From NCBI RefSeq assembly GCF_000365305.1, contig NZ_CM001841.1, positions 3,958,934-4,022,933 on the forward strand: DNA of 64,000 bases, in the 5' to 3' direction. Below, piece by piece: positions 60,010 through 64,000 of the stretch. The stretch's first letter is position 1, and each line of letters starts with the position of its first letter. This DNA comes from Dickeya dianthicola NCPPB 453 (GTDB lineage Bacteria > Pseudomonadota > Gammaproteobacteria > Enterobacterales > Enterobacteriaceae). A model generated the notes under the pieces. The model was not told where the DNA came from and did not search any database. It saw nothing but the letters and a program-made list of their open reading frames with translations. The translations under genes were made by a program, and so were the position numbers.

Positions 60010-60996
60010 TTATAAACCGACGACGTTTTTCAGCGAAACGACGCTGGTGCGCAAACGCTGTAGCCAGTTCTCGATCGCCTGCTTTACCGTAATCGCCGTT
60101 CGTGCATCGCACGGTACCAGTTGAATAAACTGCCCCGCCTGCAACTGGCCGAGTCGCCAGAGATCCTCTTCAATCACGCAGGCGATTTTGGGGTATCCCC
60201 CCGCGGTATTGGCATCGCTCAGTTGAATAATCGGCTCACCGACCGGCGGTACCTGCACAATACCTGGGATCAACCCGTAAGAACGCATTTCGACCGTTTC
60301 TGCCGCTAGAATGGGCTCGCCAGAAAGCCGATAGCCAGTGCGGTTACTCTGCATAGAAATTTTCCACGACTGACGCCAGAAGCGCGGCGCATCGGCGGCG
60401 AAAAGCGCATATTCGCCAGAGGGAATAGCGCGAATCTGTGCATATCCTTGTTCATTGCGCGGGAAAAAGACTTGCAATGCCGTTTCCGGCGGCTCGATAC
60501 CGATACCCGACGGCGGCAGCGGCAGGCCATGACTCGGTGCGCACGACAAAATATCACCACGCCGCAACGGGCGACCATTGATTCCCCCGAAGCTACCGCG
60601 TAGCGCGGTACTGCGTGACCCCAGTACCTGTGGTACATCGATACCGCCGGCAACACACAGATAGCCGCGCGCGCCGCTACGTGGAAAACGCAGTTCCAGT
60701 ACTTGTCCTTTATGTACCTGACATCCCCACCAGGCGGGCAAATCAACGCCGTCCAGCCTGGCGCGACAATCCGCGCCGGTCACGGCAATGCAGGTATCCA
60801 CCTGAAAACGGACGCGGAAGGGAAACATCTGCACTTCAATCGCCGCCGCGTTTTCGTCATTTCCCAACAGAATATTGCCCGCACGGAGCGCCAGCGGGTC
60901 CATCCCCCCGCTAACCGAAACGCCAAGATGGCGCCATGCCGGGCGTCCCAAATCCTGCACCGTATTTAGCGCAGCGCTTTGCTCAATCTCAATCAC
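60010..60996 (-). CDS. pxpC: 5-oxoprolinase subunit PxpC (biotin-dependent carboxyltransferase-like)
   Basis: A 328-residue KipA/PxpC subunit. It starts with IEIEQSAALNTVQDLGRPAW and has VSVSGGMDPLALRAGNILLGN, then RSGARGYLCVAGGIDVP and GLIPGIVQVPPVGEPIIQLSD. These are typical of the AHS2/carboxyltransferase-domain family. Its start overlaps the pxpB stop by 4 bp. It binds PxpB to form the ATP-using part of 5-oxoprolinase. Confidence 0.95.
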   Translation of the reverse strand: MIEIEQSAALNTVQDLGRPAWRHLGVSVSGGMDPLALRAGNILLGNDENAAAIEVQMFPFRVRFQVDTCIAVTGADCRARLDGVDLPAWWGCQVHKGQVLELRFPRSGARGYLCVAGGIDVPQVLGSRSTALRGSFGGINGRPLRRGDILSCAPSHGLPLPPSGIGIEPPETALQVFFPRNEQGYAQIRAIPSGEYALFAADAPRFWRQSWKISMQSNRTGYRLSGEPILAAETVEMRSYGLIPGIVQVPPVGEPIIQLSDANTAGGYPKIACVIEEDLWRLGQLQAGQFIQLVPCDARTAITVKQAIENWLQRLRTSVVSLKNVVGL

Positions 60997-61688
60997 AATT
61001 CAACTCTCTCGGGCAGAAAACGAATCACATCGCCTGGCGCCATCAGCGCAGGGACGACGGCATCGGGATTGAATACCTCAAACTCAGCGTAGCCAATCGC
61101 ATTCCAGCCGTTCGGCCCGGTGAGGGCGGAGACGCCGGTCTGCTGTCCTCCAATGGTGACGGTGCCTTTCAGCATATTCAGCGATGGCGCCTTTTTACGC
61201 GGCGTCGCCAGTCGCGGGTCCAGACCGTGCAGATAGCCGAATCCTGGTGCGCTGCCGAGGGCGAATACGGTGTAATGCCCCTGATAGTGGCGGCGAATAA
61301 CCTCCTGTGCGGAAAACCCGGTGTGTCGGCATACCGCCTCCAGGTCGGTGGCGTGCTCCCCGCCGTAGCACACCGGAATATCAATCTGCTTTCCCTGCAA
61401 TGAAACCGCCTGCGCCGCCCGCCAACACTCGTGCAAGCGGCGTTCAACCAGCGCCGGCTCCTCCGGCGTGGCGCGCAACAGCACCAGCAGATTGGTCACG
61501 CCGGGGATTAATGACTCGACTTCCGGCCAATGTTGCAAGTGTTGTACCAACGACCAGATGCGACGTTGCGCAGGCAGACCAAACTCGCCAGGCGCCTCAA
61601 CCAGCCAGGCGCGGCTGCCCATAGTAGAAATACGAGCGAGTGACTCACCGCTACGCGCGGGTAACAGTGAGTTCGATATCAGCGTCAT
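60993..61688 (-). CDS. pxpB: 5-oxoprolinase subunit PxpB (KipI family)
   Basis: A 231-residue KipI/PxpB subunit (AHS1 domain). Family-typical stretches are VTNLLVLLRATP, IPVCYGGEHATDLEAV, FALGSAPGFGYLHGLDPRLA and IGGQQTGVSALTGPNGWNAI. It begins 2 nt after the stop of the binding-protein gene and overlaps pxpC, so the four genes are one translational unit. In Bacillus the homologue inhibits KinA; in enterobacteria the metabolic role is better supported. Confidence 0.95.
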   Translation of the reverse strand: MTLISNSLLPARSGESLARISTMGSRAWLVEAPGEFGLPAQRRIWSLVQHLQHWPEVESLIPGVTNLLVLLRATPEEPALVERRLHECWRAAQAVSLQGKQIDIPVCYGGEHATDLEAVCRHTGFSAQEVIRRHYQGHYTVFALGSAPGFGYLHGLDPRLATPRKKAPSLNMLKGTVTIGGQQTGVSALTGPNGWNAIGYAEFEVFNPDAVVPALMAPGDVIRFLPERVEL

Positions 61689-61690
61689 AC

Positions 61691-62530
61691 TTATTCCAGC
61701 GGCTCGAATTTAAGGCTGGATAGCGGCTGAACCCGCTCTTTACGGACCATATTGTATTCGGTGTTCGGCCCGATCCAGGTGCCCCAAATCTTGTCGATGG
61801 TACCGTCATCATCCATCGCCTTCAGGCTACGGTTAACACTGGCCAACAGCGCCGGCTCTCCCTGTTTCATCCCCACACCGATTGGCTCCAGCGCCATCGG
61901 CTCCTCGATCATCGCCAGATGGATACCGTCTTTTTTCGCCTGACTAATCATTTTAATGCCGGTCATGGTATTGGTTACAAAACCCACAGATTTATTCTGT
62001 TCTAAGGCGAGAAAGGCTGACGCGGTATCCTGGAAAGTAACCGGTGTGCCGCCTTTCAGTACGATCGATTGTTCGGAAGTGGTGCCTTTGGTCGCGCTGA
62101 TACGCTTACCGTTGAAGTCGGCGAGCGTCTTATTGGCATTGGCTTCTTTAACCAGCAGCACCTCTTTAGCAACATAATAGGGGTCACTAAACTGAATCTG
62201 TTTGCCTCGCGTTTTGGTATACGCCAGATTAGCAATCAGCACATCCGCGCGACCGGTGGCGATGACGGCAATACGGGCTTCCACTGACGTCGGTATCAAC
62301 TGCACTGTCACATCCATCTGTTTCGCCAGGGCGTGACATAACTCGACATCCATACCGACCAACTGACGGGTCTGCGGGTCGGGTGAGGAAAACGGCGGCA
62401 CATCGGAGTACACGGCACACTTCAGTTCGCCGCGGGCCTTAATATCCGACAGCATGTCGGCGTGCGCGTACAAGGTCGCCCATGCCAGCGGCAAAGCCAA
62501 CACTAAACCCGTATTTCGCTTCAGTCTCAT
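61691..62530 (-). CDS. Periplasmic amino acid-binding protein of an ABC transporter
   Basis: A 279-residue family-3 solute-binding protein. The signal peptide covers about residues 1-25 (LVLALPLAWATLYAHA with a cleavage near ADM). The mature domain has GMDVELCHALAKQM, ARIAVIATGRADVLIANLAY and GKRISATKGTTSEQSIV. The first gene of the pxp unit, it probably feeds the permease and ATPase genes 7-9 kb away. The ligand could be 5-oxoproline or a related amino acid. The ATG gives MRLKRNTGL; upstream in-frame sequence is not signal-like. Confidence 0.9.
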   Translation of the reverse strand: MRLKRNTGLVLALPLAWATLYAHADMLSDIKARGELKCAVYSDVPPFSSPDPQTRQLVGMDVELCHALAKQMDVTVQLIPTSVEARIAVIATGRADVLIANLAYTKTRGKQIQFSDPYYVAKEVLLVKEANANKTLADFNGKRISATKGTTSEQSIVLKGGTPVTFQDTASAFLALEQNKSVGFVTNTMTGIKMISQAKKDGIHLAMIEEPMALEPIGVGMKQGEPALLASVNRSLKAMDDDGTIDKIWGTWIGPNTEYNMVRKERVQPLSSLKFEPLE

Positions 62531-62815
62531 TATTGTTTCCCCTCTGTATCGATAAAAGAGCAACGGCAGTCAGTCATATTGTCCCATCAGGTCAGTATGC
62601 TCACCACGTGAGGCGACTATATCGACATTGCCGATACTGCGGGTAAGAGGGAAACCCTGTCGGGAGATAGGTGATTTGTATGACGAGTGTGATAAGCAAA
62701 AACTATCCTGGCAGAGCGAAATTATCTTATCCGCCGCGGTGTCCACCCTCTACTGTAACGCAGTGCGTGACGTGTCCGTCATGCAGTACAGAGGTTGTTA
62801 ACCTAAGGTAGTCAC
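62531..62815. other. Divergent region between the binding-protein and EamA genes
   Basis: About 285 bases that must hold promoters for the pxp unit (minus) and the EamA gene (plus). I could not assign -35/-10 hexamers or operators with confidence. No gene is apparent. Confidence 0.45.
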
Positions 62816-63730
62816 ATGAATGCCAGACGTGGGATCTGTCTAAAAATACTCTCGACGCTATGCGCAACATTGATGCTGGCCTGTGTGAAAGGATTACAAG
62901 GAGCCATCCCCACCGGGGAAGTTATTTTCTTTCGCTCCTTTGTGGCGATGTTTCCGCTATTAATCTGGCTAAAGATTCAAGGCAATATTATTGCGAGCAT
63001 TAAAACCAAAAATCTTTTTGGTCATTTAGTTCGCGGTTTTTCCGGCACTGGCGGGATGTATTTCAACTACCTGGCATTGGTCTATCTCTCACTCGCTGAT
63101 GCTACCGCCATCAGCTATGCCGCCCCTTTATTCACCGTGATCATGGCGGCACTGCTGCTGAAGGAAAAAGTACATGTCGCCCGCTGGCTGGGGGTCGTCG
63201 TGGGTTTTTCCGGCATCCTGATTATGTTATCCGCTAATTTAACCGCCGGCGGCGCCATGTTGGCGCACAGTGGCCTGCAATCAGGCATGGGATTGGGAGC
63301 CCTGTTCGCCCTGCTTGCCGCACTCTGCTCTGCGACCTCCAACGTGCAGATCCGCTTTCTGAACGGCATTGAGAAACCAGGAGCCATCGTATTCTACTTC
63401 TCCCTGATGACCACCCTCATCGGCCTGGCCACCATAACCTTGGGTTGGTCTATGCCGACACCGCTGCAACTACTGCTGTTGATTGGCTGCGGTTTTTTCG
63501 GCGGCATGACGCAAATACTGGTCACGTTGAGTTTGCGCTATACCGATGCCTCACTGCTGGCGCCTTTTGATTACACCACCCTGGTCTGGTCAATGATGAT
63601 TGGCTATCTGTTCCTGAATAATTTCCCCGGTCCGGCCACATTACTGGGTGCAAGTATCGTTGCCCTGGCGGGAATATTCACCCTGTGGTGCGACCAACGT
63701 CGTGCCCGCATTATGCACTCCACGTCTTAA
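62816..63730 (+). CDS. EamA-family (DMT) transporter
   Basis: A 304-residue drug/metabolite transporter with about ten hydrophobic helices in two EamA repeats. Typical stretches are GEVIFFRSFVAMFPLLIWL, SLADATAISYAAPLFTVIMA and RYTDASLLAPFDYTTLVWSM. Members export amino acids or metabolites, and the direction and substrate are unknown here. The ATG follows AAGG by 7 nt. It is divergent from the pxp unit, which may indicate a linked amino acid efflux or overflow role. Confidence 0.88.
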   Translation: MNARRGICLKILSTLCATLMLACVKGLQGAIPTGEVIFFRSFVAMFPLLIWLKIQGNIIASIKTKNLFGHLVRGFSGTGGMYFNYLALVYLSLADATAISYAAPLFTVIMAALLLKEKVHVARWLGVVVGFSGILIMLSANLTAGGAMLAHSGLQSGMGLGALFALLAALCSATSNVQIRFLNGIEKPGAIVFYFSLMTTLIGLATITLGWSMPTPLQLLLLIGCGFFGGMTQILVTLSLRYTDASLLAPFDYTTLVWSMMIGYLFLNNFPGPATLLGASIVALAGIFTLWCDQRRARIMHSTS

Positions 63731-64000
63731 TTAACGATTTTCAGCCGCGCCCAACCCTCTGTTTTTCACGCTCGATTGAGGCGCAGAAAGACGGCAATCA
63801 AGAATATCCCCCGCTTACATCCGTCAGCCACTGGAAAAACAAAGCCAGCCAATTATTTTGGATATATTCCATTTAATGAAATAAATAGGAAGCTTTAGAT
63901 ATAAAATTTGATTGAGCACTCGGCAGCATTCTGGCAAATTAAGCCGACACCGAATAAAACACCAATGACTGACGCATTAAACTAAAAATAAGACAGTCAA
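63731..64000. other. Window end, no gene seen
   Basis: About 270 bases, becoming AT-rich after 63850. No terminator hairpin or open frame worth calling was found after the EamA gene. Confidence 0.45.

Overview
The window is a chromosomal segment of a gamma-proteobacterium of the order Enterobacterales, most likely Pectobacteriaceae and probably Dickeya. This rests on E. coli-like gene order over most of its length, proteins that match enterobacterial families nearly residue for residue, fairly high GC, and an accessory sugar locus that fits the 6-deoxy-altrose O-polysaccharide I recall being reported for Dickeya. No database search was possible, so the genus is an inference.

Layout. (1) 1-41.5 kb is mostly housekeeping. 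It holds the ettA 3' end, a chemoreceptor, serA-rpiA-argP, yggE, an IclR regulator of YiaJ type, mscS, the epd-pgk-fbaA glycolytic operon, tktA, tsgA and speA. Next come metK, sprT-endA-rsmE-gshB-yqgE-ruvX, fbp and mpl (divergent), purA and yjeT. Last is the long minus-strand series nnr-tsaE-amiB-mutL-miaA-hfq-hflX-hflK-hflC with queG divergent. (2) 41.8-52.5 kb is an accessory segment bounded by two identical tRNA-Gly(GCC) genes in the same orientation. It carries a JUMPstart/ops leader followed by manC, manB, gmd, wzm, wzt, a GDP-fucose-synthase-like reductase and two glycosyltransferases, then an oppositely oriented 2-hydroxyacid dehydrogenase. (3) 52.8-63.7 kb is a second accessory block. 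It has a polar amino acid ABC transporter, an SDR, a BCCP-like protein without its biotin lysine, a Nac-type LysR regulator, a PLP aminotransferase, the pxpBCA 5-oxoprolinase genes with a periplasmic binding protein, and an EamA exporter.

How the genes work together. The 42-51 kb operon can make GDP-mannose (ManC, ManB), convert it to GDP-4-keto-6-deoxy-mannose (Gmd) and reduce it with the Fcl-like enzyme. Two glycosyltransferases can polymerise the sugar, and Wzm/Wzt can export the chain; this is a compact ABC-transporter-dependent O-polysaccharide locus. The reductase keeps the SDR Tyr/Lys and the epimerase His but has Ala where E. coli GDP-fucose synthase has the epimerase Cys109. I propose that it stops after one epimerisation and makes GDP-6-deoxy-D-altrose. 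The 52-63 kb block looks like a scavenging module: uptake of an amino-acid-like compound, hydrolysis of 5-oxoproline to glutamate by PxpABC, and transamination, possibly under the Nac-type regulator.

Regulatory sites seen include MetJ boxes at metK, a Cra-like operator at epd-pgk, a PurR-like box at purA, the ops element, and many intrinsic terminators. Several short tandem repeat arrays of 15-19 bp lie in intergenic regions. One array overlaps the start codon of the BCCP-like gene.
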